NCBI GenBank assembly: GCA_050084515.1
Contig: CM114272.1
Span: 19,840,001-19,904,000 of the forward strand
Direction of reading: 5' to 3'
DNA from: Blasia pusilla
Taxonomy: Eukaryota > Marchantiophyta > Marchantiopsida > Blasiales
DNA: 64,000 nt
The position numbers and the translations under genes are program-made. Shown one piece after another: positions 12,734 through 24,900 of the stretch. A model generated the notes under the pieces. That model made no database searches. It had not been told where the DNA came from and worked only from the letters and a program-made list of their open reading frames with translations. Within the stretch, counting starts at the first letter, position 1, and each line of letters begins with the position of its first letter.

Positions 12734-13500
12734 GGGTGTTGTGGGTTTGCTTTATCGTTACCCTCTATCTCCCTCTCCATCTTGTTTGCCAATTTCAAAA
12801 TAGTTTTTTTTAGGTGTGAATCGTTCTGCTAGCTTCTCCATTGATTTGAAGTTGATTTCTCCCCGGGGGCTCATGGATTTGCTCTTGTTGCGATGAACCC
12901 GTTGACATCATCATGCATCTCCTCTTCCAATTGCGGAGACTAGGTAGGAAGGGCATAGGCAGATACTAGGACTTGCGCATCGCGAGGGAGGGCAGTGAGA
13001 ATCTCGGTGGCAGCCAATGTGAATCTTGAGAAATCGCAAGTCTTTTTCAAAAGCTAACCTTCTGTCCATTTGAGGAAATTTACTTTTACGTGGCATATTT
13101 TTTGGCATGTTGACTAGTGTCGATGGATTATGATGCCCTTGATCACACTTGTGATGATGCAAACTATACTATTGGAGAGAGCCTCTTCATTTTGCCTCGT
13201 GCCTATTCATCCTCGGGTTAGGCCATAGAGGTTGAAAGTCGAGTGAGGTGTCACGTGTGCAAAAGCAATCATCCCACTTGGATTCGAATATAAGAATTGT
13301 TGTTTTGGAGAGGGAGGAGTCGCCCATTGCGTTACAATCTCCTACACACTAGTTAAAACATAACCATTTTTTTCTTATTTTACAGGAGAATTTCGGAGTG
13401 GGATTAGGGTTAACTAACCCAACCTCGGGTTAGAAAGGATGAATAGGCGCAAGGTCATTATGAGATCACCTCTCCTTTCGACACATCGAGAGTTAGCGCA
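12734..13500. other. Intergenic, no gene recognised
   Basis: No recognisable coding or RNA feature. Two related phrases, CATTTTGCCTCGTGCCTATTCATCCTCGG near 13187 and ATGAATAGGCGCAAGG near 13440, suggest an inverted or duplicated fragment. I could not define an element. Confidence 0.35.
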
Positions 13501-13725
13501 CATGACATATGCAACACATGTACAATCTGTCAAGATTGACAGATTCCCGCACGATTCGCAATAAGATCCCCCGCACATGACACATGCAACACATGTACAA
13601 TCTGTCAAGATTGACAGATTCCCGCACGATTCGCAATAAGATCCCCCACACATGACACATGCAACACATGTACAATCTGTGAAGATTGACAGATTCCCGC
13701 ACGATTCCCAATAAGATCCCCCAAC
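13501..13725. repeat. 75-bp tandem repeat, three copies
   Basis: Near-identical units start at 13501, 13576 and 13651. Each contains the palindrome AATCTGTCA-agat-TGACAGATT (one copy has a single change, gaag for caag), so each unit could form a 9-bp stem with a 4-base loop. The overlapping minus-strand open frames spell a repeated peptide and are composition artefacts. Confidence 0.95.
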
Positions 13726-13744
13726 TAAACCTTCGCATCAGCAA

Positions 13745-13862
13745 GTTTGTAGAATGGACGGAGCACAAAGAACAAATACCATCTAGTTCGTGGAACGGAC
13801 GGAGCATAGAGAACAAATACCAGATAGTTCGTAGAACGGACGGAGCATAAAGAACGAACGAG
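13745..13862. repeat. 41-bp tandem repeat, three copies
   Basis: The phrase GAACGGACGGAGCAtaaAGAAC recurs at 13752, 13793 and 13834 (period 41). It lies almost directly next to the 75-bp array, so two unrelated minisatellites are adjacent. Confidence 0.9.
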
Positions 13863-15393
13863 GCAGTGAACGTAGTACCACAAAAAAAAAAACCGTGAGG
13901 AGCTACTGTGTTCTGAGGAAATTATTTTCTTATCCATGGAGAACTTGAGAGGCACGAGACAAATGGAACGCTTCGGGGCGATTCAGATCCGCTATTGAGG
14001 GAGTGAAATCTCGGAAACTGAATGGAAATGCCAAAAGTAGTGCGTCTTTGTGGAGGTTTTCGCACAAGAGATCCGCGCAAGAGTCCAAATAATAGCCAAT
14101 GTGAAACTTTGATCTTTAAAGCAGGGGTCACATTTGTCAGCATGTGCTCCAGGCCTCCCAAGTGCGAGGCGAATGACGGCTGGAGTGGAAAAGGATGGGA
14201 GTCCCACGAGAACCGGCGACTGTTATGAAACAAGTACGTGGAAAGTGGGTATTTGGAAGTAACACTTCCTCTTTTAGTAGAAAGATAGCGGTACATCAAG
14301 TGAGTCGGAGGAAGTTGAAGGCACCGGACTCACAGCATTCTCCCGGGAACACCCTGTCCTTCCTTTCGCCTGAGGAATTTCCGCGGCTTCCACCTGGACC
14401 TAGTTCCCCCCCCTCGCAAGCAGGGACGTACAAACACCCTCCTCTCCTAGGATCGGGGGATGGAACGGTGCATCTGAATTCTCGTTTGGCGTGACGTATT
14501 TCCAGGAAATGTGTTTGCGTGACTTTGTTGGTGCGAGATGCTCGAATCTTGCCTCTCCCAATTGTCACTGCCCATGGAATTATCGGGAATCGCGCGAATG
14601 ACTGATCTTGACCTTCGCCTGAGGTGAAGGTAAGAAGATGGCAAGACTTTACGAGTTGCAGAAGGGTGCCCTGCATTGAATGTGAGACAGGGCATCTTCA
14701 CGTTGGTCAGACGCCTAGGCCATCCGGCCCAGAGAAACGATGAAGCACTCGAAGATTGGGCTCGATTGGCACTACTGCGATAGAGCTGATGGATAAGCCC
14801 TACGCAATATGAATCCGATGTGCAGCAGCGTCGTCACAGAGAGTCGACGCTCAAGGGGTTACAGCCCTTATTATCGATCGCGTCGGTCAAGAGGTTGGAC
14901 AGGAAACATGCGGCATGCAGGCTTGCTATGGGCTCCCGGGCCAGAGAAACGATGAAGCAGGAAGCACGCCAGCATCTGTAGTGATGGGAGGAAGATTATT
15001 GTCTGTTTTCCTTGATTACCCAGATATTCGAAGAGATTATCAGAAAATCATCATGTTAATAATGGTGTTGCACTCGCATGATTCGTGCGAGTGCCACTTT
15101 CAAGGTACAACAATGGTGGGCGAATCCCCACGTTCGAGCTTCAAAATTCTATTGTCTCACCGAGAAAAAAAAACCGTCACAGTGAAAAGAATCTATTTCT
15201 GACATTTTCCTCCGAACCCTACTCGCCAAATATGCACAAAATTTCTTGAACATATCAAGATTGAAATCCCACCAAGTACTACTACTCTTTACATTTCAGG
15301 GTAAGCCCTCTAAACATTGATCGGACCAGAAAGAGATCGAAGACTAGGCTGTCTCTCTAGCAGTCACAACCGGGTAATTAGTGCGCACTCTAC
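13863..15393. other. 3' flank of the tetraspanin gene, no further gene recognised
   Basis: Base composition rises in GC from about 14000 to 14950. Open frames on both strands (14195-14494 plus, 14296-14676 minus) have no known motif. A 20-base phrase, GGCCAGAGAAACGATGAAGC with small changes, occurs near 14728 and again near 14936. The tetraspanin 3' untranslated region should lie just below 15394, but I saw no certain polyadenylation signal. Confidence 0.4.
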
Positions 15394-16901
15394 TTACGCA
15401 TAACCACCTTTCATGCCCGTGTACGATCCACTTCTGCGGGCATTCCTGAATGCACAACAACCAACCGAGTACACGATAATCATAATGACGAGCACAACAA
15501 TGAGAATGGTTGCCACTTTGCGCCAGTCCTTCTTGACGTTCTGCAGAAGTCCAGCTTTGCAGGAGTCACATCCGAAGCACAGCGTCTTAGGGTCGTTGCT
15601 CCACCTTGCGCAGTCTGCATTTGAAGAATTGCCCGTGGGTTTCGGAGTCCAGTTCGTTGCATTGACGAAAGCGAAATTGCAATCCACGGGTGGTTTGCAG
15701 CAACCAGACTGCACAATGACAATACATTAAACCGAGTTAGCCCTCCCTTCATGCAAAGATGAAAACTCGCATAGAATTCCGGCCTAGAAGCCACGATAAT
15801 AACCAAGAAGAGAGCAAAAGCCCTCGGGAACAGGAGGGGCGGAACGTCCTTGGGGAAATACACTCCTCCGTTACTCGAGAAAGGAGAGTACTGAATCATT
15901 ACCGGTTGACATAGCTACTCCCTAAAATAATTAGGCCTCTGGGAATCGAACACTCAGAAAACAGATCAGGAACCATTTCTACGACCAATCACTGAGTTTT
16001 AATCCTGTGATCTACTTTCCCGTCCGCTTCGAGGCGTGCCAATGGATCCATGACGATGGCCTAAGTTGTGGATCATCAAAACCTTTATGACAGACTATAG
16101 AAGCTGTTCAAAACCTCAGCTTGATCGGGAAACAAATGTCCTCTCCCGTGGAGGCAAGCCGTTCGATTGGTCACGAAATGTGAAGGACCAACTGTTCATT
16201 TTCTATGGTCATAACAGAGTCGACACAGTTTGCAGCCGGCGTGAGATTCAGCCGGTAGCCGAGACACAGTCGGACGCAAGGAAGTACAACTGGTTACTCG
16301 CAATGGAGAGCGCTCTGAAGTTCTCACACTAGTGACTAAGGTTAGGTGGAGAAGTGAGATGAAGGGGGGAGAGATATATATCAGTAAGGGGACTCACCTC
16401 GAGTGGGGAAAGCTTGGCAGCGTTGAATGATTGCTCAGTTGGATAATCCTTGACCAAATTCTTGCAAACCTTGGCGTCGGACAGGCAACTCTGGATCTTG
16501 TTCCAGTTACTCGGTTTATTCACGCGTTTCTGTAACCAGTTAGAGTAGTCACCGAGTCTATACTCCTTGAACCCCTTGCCTGACAGAGCCTCACCGGCAC
16601 CCTTGTTGGTGACAATAAAAGCGAAAATGGTGAAGATGACGAGGAGGAGGATCAGCAGAAACATGGTGGCCAGGTAGATCCACAGAAAACACGAGTTTTT
16701 GCAGCAGGAACCTATGAAGCCAAATATCGACACGCAGAGTACGAAAATCCCGAGAATGATGACCGGCCACTGAAGAAATTTGATGCAGTTCGTATCTTCG
16801 TGCTTCGTCGCCAGCCAAATCCCTGCTCCGATAATTACAACCGCGCCCAGGAACGTCACTAGGTTCCATATCGTTACAAGGGTATTACTCAACTTCGCCA
16901 T
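15394..16901 (-). CDS. Tetraspanin, plant type, two exons (272 aa)
   Basis: Exon 1 is 16901-16398 and exon 2 is 15708-15394 (with stop); the intron 16397-15709 has a GTGAGT donor and a TGTGCAG acceptor, phase 0. The protein has four hydrophobic segments: about residues 8-30, 44-66, 70-98 (ahead of the large loop) and a fourth near 230-252 (VATILIVVLVIMIIVYSVGC). The large extracellular loop carries the plant tetraspanin signature GCCKPP at the exon 2 start, plus CARWSND and CFGCDSCK cysteine pairs; GSCCKNSC sits after TM2. Length and layout match plant tetraspanins (about 270 residues), which organise plasma-membrane protein microdomains. Which tetraspanin clade this belongs to I cannot tell. 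All key cysteines are present and the frame is intact, so this looks functional. Confidence 0.93.
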
Positions 16902-18103
16902 GTCGAAAAATACTGCAACCAGGGGCGCTCGCCTTTGAAATCGTCGAACAGATCCTGAGATCCTGCGAATGATAGTCGCGACGGGTAGAGCTAGCTTCGA
17001 CGGCCACTGCGCGAGCGTATATCGATACCAACGATCAGCACAGCAGAGCAGAGCAGCGCGCCAACTTCTTCAAATTGTAGATTATTGCTTCCTATCTCCT
17101 ACCGATCGTTACAGCCCTGGACCGCGAAGAGGAGTTCACCCTGGACCGCGAAGGTTTGGGTTCAACCTCTAGTCGATGAGAAACAGTGGCCCAGACGTTT
17201 CTTCTAAACAGTGGCAAGCAGGTCCGTCGGGTGGGATTAAAGCAAGGGCTTCCGAGCCCGTTGGTTAAATACACCGCATCACACCGCATCATCCGGTGTC
17301 TCCGCTCTCAAGTCAAGCGAACCGCGTAACCTTGCAACGGGAAACAACGGGGAAGCTTTGTACAGATGCTCCTGGACAGTTGAGGACTGCGCATCGTTCC
17401 GGTCAATTCCGCTACCTACCCTAGTACCGGGTCCGTGAGACTCCCGAGAGCCGCTGCGATACTGCTCACCGAGCCAAACCGGGAGTTATCAATGCTGAGG
17501 CCGAGTTTGCAATCCTATCTATCTATAGACGTGAAGTGTCCGTTCCACCCAAATATCTAACAGTCATGTCTTCTGTGCTTAGTCTAACTAACGAGTAGAC
17601 TCGCTGGGCTGAGCTTTGGGGAGAGAGGCTCCGACTTTTTCCCGTTTATTCCCCAATATCATTTGCAAATTATTTCAAGCTACCGGATGCCCGGGCTAGG
17701 GTATAGGCCGGTTATATTAGAGGGTGGCATTTTACCGGCTAGATGGGGTTTTAGGTTTCCCCGGAACTCTCTATCCAGGGATTCGCCGGATCCCAAATGG
17801 GTAGCTTTAGAATTTCCTGCTTTGGCGCTCTCGGAGAGTGTCTTTCTTGTCTGTTTTGATTTCTTCCGGGGTACTCCCCATGGAATTAGGGTTGTCGCAA
17901 GTGACATGCATAGGTATTTGGGATGTTGTAAAGCTCCCACCCCCTCCTCTTCCAAAAGTAGCCCGGATGGATTTCCAAGCCGGCCCCCCAAATCCGGGCC
18001 ATTCTGGATAGCCGGTAAAATGACATCCTTATTAATAGTATATTAATAGGTCGGGCGTCCGTTAATTACATGTTTCCTCTAAAATAGTTAGACGTGACTA
18101 ACT
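16902..18103. other. 5' flank of the tetraspanin gene, no gene recognised
   Basis: The region just upstream of the start at 16901 is moderately GC-rich and includes a duplicated phrase, CCTGGACCGCGAAG, at about 17115 and 17141. An open frame at 17663-18046 (127 codons, plus) has no motif I recognise and abuts the gypsy copy at 18104; it may be chance or degraded retroelement. Confidence 0.4.
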
Positions 18104-18414
18104 TGTCCTGCGCATACACATTGCTACACAATATACATCGCTGTCATAGAACACACACAAACACATCCCATGCTAACTCATGGCATCCATACACAGAGGC
18201 GAGAACTACCAAAATATCTCCAATCGCCCCCCTAGCTGGTGGTTAGGTCTCTCTAACTCCAGATAGATAGCCATCTATCCCTACCTACCACGACATACAT
18301 CTCTAGAACGCTAAGAGCAGAAAGGCCGGGTGCTTATGTGGCCCCATCGTTAGTCGCCTTCCTTTCATCCATGTCACAGAAAAAGTCGGAATCGAAACCT
18401 ACCTAGTATCTTCT

Positions 18415-19031
18415 CTATGTACATGTGGGACACATCCATCGTCCCCGAGGAACCTTAGTGAGAGGTGGCGTCAGACATGCCATATGCCAACCTCTCGAAC
18501 ATCCATCACAGACTATCATCGTGGGCGCACCACGGGCAGAACCACACAACATACAATGCAACCCTGCACGAACTATTGCTAAGCTCGGATCTACTGTACC
18601 ATCAATGTTAGGAAGGTGACATGGCGCATATGGTTCTTCCATACCATACCATCGTGTCCCTCCAGCAAGAGAACACCGGATGGCAAAACGTCACGCACTC
18701 TCAAGATAGTGCGCCCTGCAGTCACATCCAACATCGTCGGTGCCGTCTGCTACAAGTAGACATAATCTCCCTCATGAAACCTCCGGATAGTTGGTCGATA
18801 ATCACCACCCCGAATAGTCGCATACCTCAACGTATCCCGATGCTGCGCAATCACCAAGTTCTCCAACGCCATGGGCATCACTCTCTGAAACAACTCATCC
18901 CTCTGAGAACATGCTTGCATCCATACATCTGGGTCATCAAGGTCCAGCACCTCACCAGCATCTCGACGAATGGCCGTAGGTAAATCTGGCTCTCGGCCAT
19001 AAAGTAGCAAGTACGGTGAAAAAGACGCCAA
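18415..19031 (-). pseudogene. Integrase C-terminal region ending in a PHD finger (copy A)
   Basis: The upstream open frame (19031-18750) carries integrase tail motifs LLLYGREPDLPTA and RFHEGDYVYL, the latter typical of the post-core region of gypsy integrases. After a broken stretch, the frame 18642-18415 (75 codons) ends in a complete C4HC3 PHD finger: Cys30, Cys33, Cys45, Cys48, His53, Cys56, Cys71, Cys74, with Trp69 two residues before the last Cys pair as is usual for PHD fingers. The stop follows one residue after the last Cys, so the finger is the extreme C terminus. PHD fingers typically read histone H3 tail state; here the likely role is targeting of integration or binding of chromatin, by analogy with chromodomains of chromoviruses (inference). 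Confidence 0.85.
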
Positions 19032-19108
19032 TCAGGACAATTAGAGGTCCCAATCTCCAAGACTACTCCATCATCATGAATATCTCGGCCATCTGTCATC
19101 TCCTCACT

Positions 19109-20132
19109 TGTCGTGCGCCTACTCTCCTTGAACGTTAATCTTGTTTGTTGCGGAAGCGTGCGTTCAATAGGTCACGCTCTCAACGCTGATCTGCATCCAA
19201 ACACGCATTTCGGTTAGTCGGGTCTTGGATCAATCAGTAGGATTACTTTCCGAGTTCTCGTCTCGGACTCTCATCAAGCTCAACCTTCCTAGTTTCGCGG
19301 TTTACAACACGGGCAAATCTCGAAAGACTTGGGACAGACTTTCTGGTCGGTTTAGGAACCTGAAACGGCGTTTCGCGTCTAGCGGTTCCAACTGTCCGAT
19401 GGACATCCAATGAGTTCCTCACCAAGACTCGCACGAAGTGAATCTTGGGTTGGAATCCAAGTGTGGCGTACGAAGTCCACTCCCTTGGATCAGGTTTGGG
19501 TTTCCGCGCCAAACCCCCGTTCCATCCCATGCCTCTGAAACGCCGTTTGGCGCCCAAAGTGGGGATTCGTTTCCCGAGACATCTCAGAGAGGGTCCTCCC
19601 TTACTAGTACTTCTGGGGATCTCTGGGGGCCCCCTACATTTAGGGAAAGACACCCGGGCCTCTCCAATTGGCCCTCAACCCGATTGCTCTCTCAATCGTT
19701 TTCGGCCAATATCTTAGTCTGTACTAATGCATTTGCTAAGATCTTTGGTGCGTTGGAAGCGTTTCAAGATCCGCTTTCCAATGCGCCCTTACTTGTCCCT
19801 AACGCATCTTGGAGCTCAACGTTATGGTCCTAAACATAGTCAGATTCTCCCAAACGCTAGTCGTGTTCCAAATTGGTTCTCACCTCTTTGGCAACCAACC
19901 TCCCAAGACTCAACTCATCTCAAGTCTCGGCTCGCGTTTGGTCTAGGTTTCCTGGTCGCGACCACTAATGCATGAAACGCACAACTCTATTCCGCGTTTC
20001 GTCTCTTAGACTTTTCCAAGAGACTCTTCCAAATGCCTCTCCAAAACGCAAACCTCGCAGCGTGAGTTCCTTTGAGTTCTGATGTTTCGCTTGGCGCCTA
20101 TTTGGTGTTGTTTGGTTATGAGGGTCGCGACA
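19109..20132 (+). repeat. Solo LTR (1,024 bp) with 5-bp target duplication, nested in gypsy copy A
   Basis: The block begins TGTCGTGCGCC and ends GGGTCGCGACA, giving TG..CA ends with a 5-bp inverted TGTCG/CGACA. TCACT occurs at 19104-19108 and again at 20133-20137, and the gypsy sequence of copy D (59215-59250) is continuous across the insertion point. No coding sequence is inside. The first ~720 bases recur at 38514-39230. The family of the parent element is unknown. Confidence 0.9.
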
Positions 20133-20137
20133 TCACT

Positions 20138-20945
20138 GGCCTCGGGATCCAAGGAGTCTCCACTAGACCTTGCCATCGAAGTCTCCACACTTTGGCTCTC
20201 CATAGCCAACATGCCTTAATAGGCTGACGCGTGCCATCCTGGCACTGACTCCTCATCACTCTCTCCATGCCATCGAGCTCCAATCGCATCTCACTGACTC
20301 GGGCATGGGTTACGACTCAACCCATCTGCATCTTGGTTGAGCGTCCCAAGTCTATGTACCACTTGAAAATCATACTCCTACAACATGCCCATCTCGCAAG
20401 CTTCCTTGTGAGCTTGTCGGACTCCATCAGCCACTTCAGTGGTTAATGATAAGTGATGATGGTAAAGGGGTTGCCGAATAAGTAACAATTGAAATGCGCG
20501 ACAGCCTACACTGCAGCCAAGCACTCATCCTCATAGGAGCTGTACTTTGCCTCTGCAACGTTGTTTGAGCGGCTAGCGTAAGCCACCACGAACTCTCTAC
20601 CCTCATCATCATGTTGGGTGAACACCGCTCCAAGCCCCAACATGCTCCAATCTGTGTGCAACTGGAAAGGACGCCCCTTGATCGGTCTCCTCAAGATGGG
20701 CGCGGACATTAACCTGTCCTTGAGCAACTGAAATGCTTGCTCCTGCTCATCCCCCCAGTGTCACTCATGATCCATCTTGGTCAGCAAGGTCAGCGGCTAA
20801 ACACCAAGGCCCCCTAGGTATATCGTATGACCCAAGTACTCAATCTGGTCGTAGAAGAACTTGCACTTGCCTAGATGTAGCTTCAGCCCATGTAATTGCA
20901 ATCATCGAAACACATTTCCAAGCTTGGATCCATTCTCACGTTCAC
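20138..20945 (-). pseudogene. RNase H/RT fragment of gypsy copy A
   Basis: Broken minus-strand frames include RRPIKGRPFQLHTDWSMLG, GAVFTQHDDEGREFVVAYA and SRSNNVAEAKYSSYEDECLA, the RNase H region of a Ty3/gypsy polyprotein, corresponding to 59244-60130 of copy D. Several stops and small indels are present. At about 20945 homology to copy D jumps to the integrase tail, marking the junction with copy B. Confidence 0.85.
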
Positions 20946-21142
20946 ATTCAGAAGATGATATGGCGCACAGTTGCGCACATGGTCCTTCCAAACCATAATA
21001 TTTCCTCCTTCCAATATGAGAACTCCCATCGGTAACACCTCACACACACATATAAGATTGTGCGTCTTGGAGTGACATCTAGCATCGTGGGTGCCTCCTG
21101 CAGCAAATATACATAATCTTCAAGATGGAACCTCCTAGATAG

Positions 21143-21408
21143 ATCCAAACAACTACATTTGGTACACACACGAAGTAGGGAAGCTTAATCTTCGTTAGTG
21201 AGTTAAGCACGATTATCTTAACTAAGGTTATTTTAACTATCTTAACTATGATTAAAAGTAGGGTTAGGGTTGCTTGTACTTATCCTATATAATTGAGGAG
21301 GGGACAAGCCTACATTCATTCTCTCATTGTAAAATTTCGTTCTCCATGACGGTGTGTGAGTGTGAGAGTCGTTTCCCACAAGTTATGCTTCTTTAGTAGT
21401 TTTCTACA
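21143..21408 (+). repeat. Copia copy 1 left LTR, 5' truncated
   Basis: It aligns with 25916-26181, sharing GAAGTAGGGAAGCTTA, TATCCTATATAATTGAG (a TATA-like box) and GTGTGAGTGTGAGAGTC, and ends TTTTCTACA. The first ~47 bases of the right LTR have no counterpart; gypsy sequence lies there instead. It contains a TAGGGTTAGGG telomere-like phrase. Confidence 0.88.
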
Positions 21409-21420
21409 TGGTATCAAAGC
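21409..21420 (+). promoter_or_regulatory. Primer-binding site (initiator tRNA-Met type)
   Basis: TGGTATCAAAGC follows the LTR end TACA directly. It differs by one base from the usual plant copia site TGGTATCAGAGC, complementary to the 3' end of initiator methionine tRNA. Confidence 0.88.
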
Positions 21421-21924
21421 AATAGGAGAACATCAATTGAATTTCTTGGTGTTTGAGGAGAGAAGAGAGACAAGAGAAGGAAAATTTTCAGTTTGGGGGA
21501 AGGATATTTTGTTTAGAGCTCAATGGGTACACATTTCACGTGGAGTTGTAACAATGACAAAACTTTAGAGGTATTTTTTAGGGCTTTGTCGGTCGATTTA
21601 GCCATAAGGGTCCGTATCGATGATAATGATGCTAAAGGCTGGTTTAGACCATCTTGTAGAGCTTGTGGAGAGCTTTCCAACTCATCCAAAATCGCTGGAT
21701 TTTGACATTCTGAGCTCTTGCAATACCAATTTCAATGTAGGAAAGTGCAATTAGTGAAGAAAAGTTGTGCATTTTGCTCTCTACAGGCCAATTTCAACTA
21801 GTTCTTTCATACATTTGATCAATTTTGCCGAATTTCAGGTCAATTTTTATTTAGGAGTGGTATTTGCTTCAATCGGAGTAGTGGAAAGCCTGAAATTACG
21901 GTTTTTTGAGTAAAATCATTCGTC

Positions 21925-24900
21925 ATGGAGTGTTCCTCAACAACAATCGCAAGCGAGAAGCTAGATAAGCATAATTATAATGTTTGGAAGTTTTGCATGA
22001 AACAATTTCTCATGGGTTAAGAACTATGGGAGCTTGTTACAGGTGATGAGGCCAAGCTAGAAGGTGACTCAACAAACTTGAATATTCACGCTTGGAATAA
22101 ACTCGCAGGACAAGTAATCCACCATATTTCAATAACGATCATTTCGCCGATGATAGGTCACATTCAAGATGTTAATACTATGAAGGAGGCTTGGGATGCA
22201 TTGGAAAAGCTGTTCCAGACATGTACAAAAGCCAAATAGCTTCAATTGAAACAAAAATTGAACAAAGTGAGGAAAGGATTACAAGTCCTTTGAGACCTCT
22301 ATCTTTGTGACATAGAAATATCTAACCTTTCAAGAGTTAGTCCCACTATTAATCAGTGAAGAGATGCGCCTAGTAGGCAGTGGTAGCTCGTCTAGTGTGC
22401 AAGATAGTGCGCTAATTGCAGGTAATGGATCAAACAGAGGCATTGATCGTGGTAGAAGCTTCCGTGGTCGTGGTGGATATCAAGCATATGGAGGAAGAGA
22501 CACTCAATATAATCTCACTCAATCAACTATGAATCAGTACCAAACACAATCACAAGGTGGTGATGGTGGAAACCGTTTGGGTCGAGATCAGCAGCACATG
22601 GTCCTTGGATCTTGCAATTATTGTGGGACAAAGGATCACTATGCAAAATATTGCTTCAAGAAGAAGGCAAACATGAGGACATGAGCCTTTAAAAAACAAA
22701 ACTATGTGGAGCAACAACACCAAGGGCAATATCAAGAACAACAACATTCACAAACTGAGCATATCTTCGTCATGACTCATCATATGGGAGCAATGGTCAA
22801 CAAAGACTCGATAACCGATTGGTACATTGACTCTGGTGCATCAAATCACGTGACCTCACAAGCTAAATGGTTCAATAGTACGGAGCTGATAAAAGATCTT
22901 GCAATTGTGCTTACAGGAGATGATACTTAGCATCATATCATGCATGCTGGTACCAGCATACCGTTCCAATAGCATCGGATGATCTTTGTGCTCTTGGAAA
23001 TATTCTCTATGTTCCTACCATTGCAAGAAACTTGATCTCTGTGGGACACATAGCAGAATAGGGTTATAAAGTGAAGTTTAACAAAGATGGTTGTTTCATT
23101 GAAACAATGGATGACCATACTACGATATCCAAAGGAACTAGATCTTGCAAAATATTCAAATTAGATATTTCTATGCCAAAGATTCAGACAGCAATGTGTG
23201 GCCAACAAGTCACAGATCTAAATGTGTGGCATAAGAGAATTGGACTTATGAATCTTCAAAGATTACAGAGTCTTTCATCATCTAATCTAGTAATAGGACT
23301 TCATAAATTTGCGAGTCCTGCTACGTTATAGGTATGTCTTGCTTGTCAATTTGGAAAACAAACTAGATTTCCATTTCCAAAGTAAGATAGAAGAACATCC
23401 AAGATATTGGAGTTCATTCACAATGATGTGTGGACATCATCACAACATAACCTTAATGGTTGCTAGTATTTTGTTTCATTTATTGATGACTTCTCTAGGT
23501 ATATATGAGTATACTTCCTGAAAGCCAAATGAGAGGTATTCTCAATGTTCCAAATATTCAGAGTTCTATTAGAGAAGCAAACTGGAGAACACATTCTAAA
23601 ATTGTATTGTGATGGAGGAGGAGATATTCTTTCAACAGAGTTTGATGACTACTTACGTCAAAATGATGTCCAAAGTCAAATGACTTGTTGTTACACTCCA
23701 CAACAAATTGAAGTGGTTGAGAGAAAGAATCGACATATTGTTGAGGTGACACGAGCTAGGTTGAATGAGAAGAACATGCCTAAGGTGTATTAGATAGAGG
23801 ATGTAGCCTGAGCAGTCTTCTTAATCAACTGAACTCCAACAACGTGAGTTCATGATAAGACTCCATTCAAAGTCTTCAAAGGAAGAAAATATGATTTTTC
23901 CTTCTTGAAAGTATTTGGCTGTATTTGTTACGCTCATGTTCCTTCTCAAAGATGTCAGAAATTAGACTCCATGTCTGAAATATGTATCTTCATTTGTTAC
24001 GATGATGGAACTAAGGGATATAAGTGCTACATTCCATCCTCTAAGCATCTTATAATTAGTCATGATGTTCTCTTTGATGACCTAAATTTTTGGTTTGCTC
24101 CATCTGAGATTATTCCATCTCTAAACTTGTTTGTTGAGGGGAAGAATATGACTACCAACCAACAGATATTGCCTGCGAAATCCCAAAGTACTAGTGTAGG
24201 ATTATGAGAGGTCATAGATTCATCAGTTAAATCTGTGAGTCCATGTACAGGAAGAGTACGTTTCCACTCTGTTGACACTAGTAAGAGCTTGAGTCAGGTG
24301 TCAGAGACATCTACCTCTGAACAACAACTTAATGGATGAACTAAAGTCACACATCTTGTTCAAAGATTTATAAATGAAGGTTTTCTTGCGACACATCATG
24401 CATATATGAAGCTTGGGAGGAAGAGCTTGTTGCATTAAGACATCAACACACCTAGGAGCTGGCCAATATATCTTCTAGTAAGGAAGCTATTGGTTTCAAA
24501 TAGGTTTACAAAACCAAGCACGATCAAGATGGTACAATTAACAAATACAAAGTGAGATTGGTGGCTAAGGGCTATGCACAATAATATGACATCGATTATG
24601 AGGAAACATTTAGCCGTGTTGCAAAGATGGTGACTACGAGAAGAGTGGTTGAAGTTGTAGTAAGTAAGAAGTGGAGATTATATCACATGGACGTCAAGAA
24701 TGCCTTCTTGAATGGAGATCTATATGAGGAGATATATATGACTCAACCACATGGATATGAGCATCCCGAATTCCCATTTTGCGTATGCAGGTTGAAGAAA
24801 GCTCTATATGGGCTCAAGCAAGCTCCAAGATCACACACGTCCTACAAGAGTTGGGTTTTAGGATATGTGATTCCGACTCCTCGTTATATATCTTGAGAGG

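Larger units (their letters stand above)
18104..20945 (-). mobile_element. Ty3/gypsy copy A of the methyltransferase/PHD family, internally deleted
   Basis: Its order matches copy D (57.5-64 kb): a terminal block (18104-18222) with a polypurine tract complement next to it, the PHD finger (18415-18642), the integrase C-terminal part (to about 19050), then a jump over the integrase core to the RNase H/RT boundary region (19060-20945). A 1,024-bp solo LTR is inserted at 19109-20132; the 5-bp duplication TCACT flanks it and the gypsy sequence resumes without loss. Copy A is a remnant, but its PHD finger is better preserved than in copy D. Confidence 0.85.

Noticed and set aside
13501-13725. CRISPR-like array
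   Set aside because: The repeats are contiguous without unique spacers, and the genome is eukaryotic with introns and LTR elements.
13414-13816. Cysteine-rich repeated-peptide protein on the minus strand
   Set aside because: The peptide repeat is exactly the 75-bp DNA tandem repeat read in overlapping frames; no start context, homology or splice support.
18415-18642. PHD finger as a separate host chromatin gene
   Set aside because: It is continuous with the integrase tail in sequence order and recurs at the same place in copy D, so it belongs to the retroelement.
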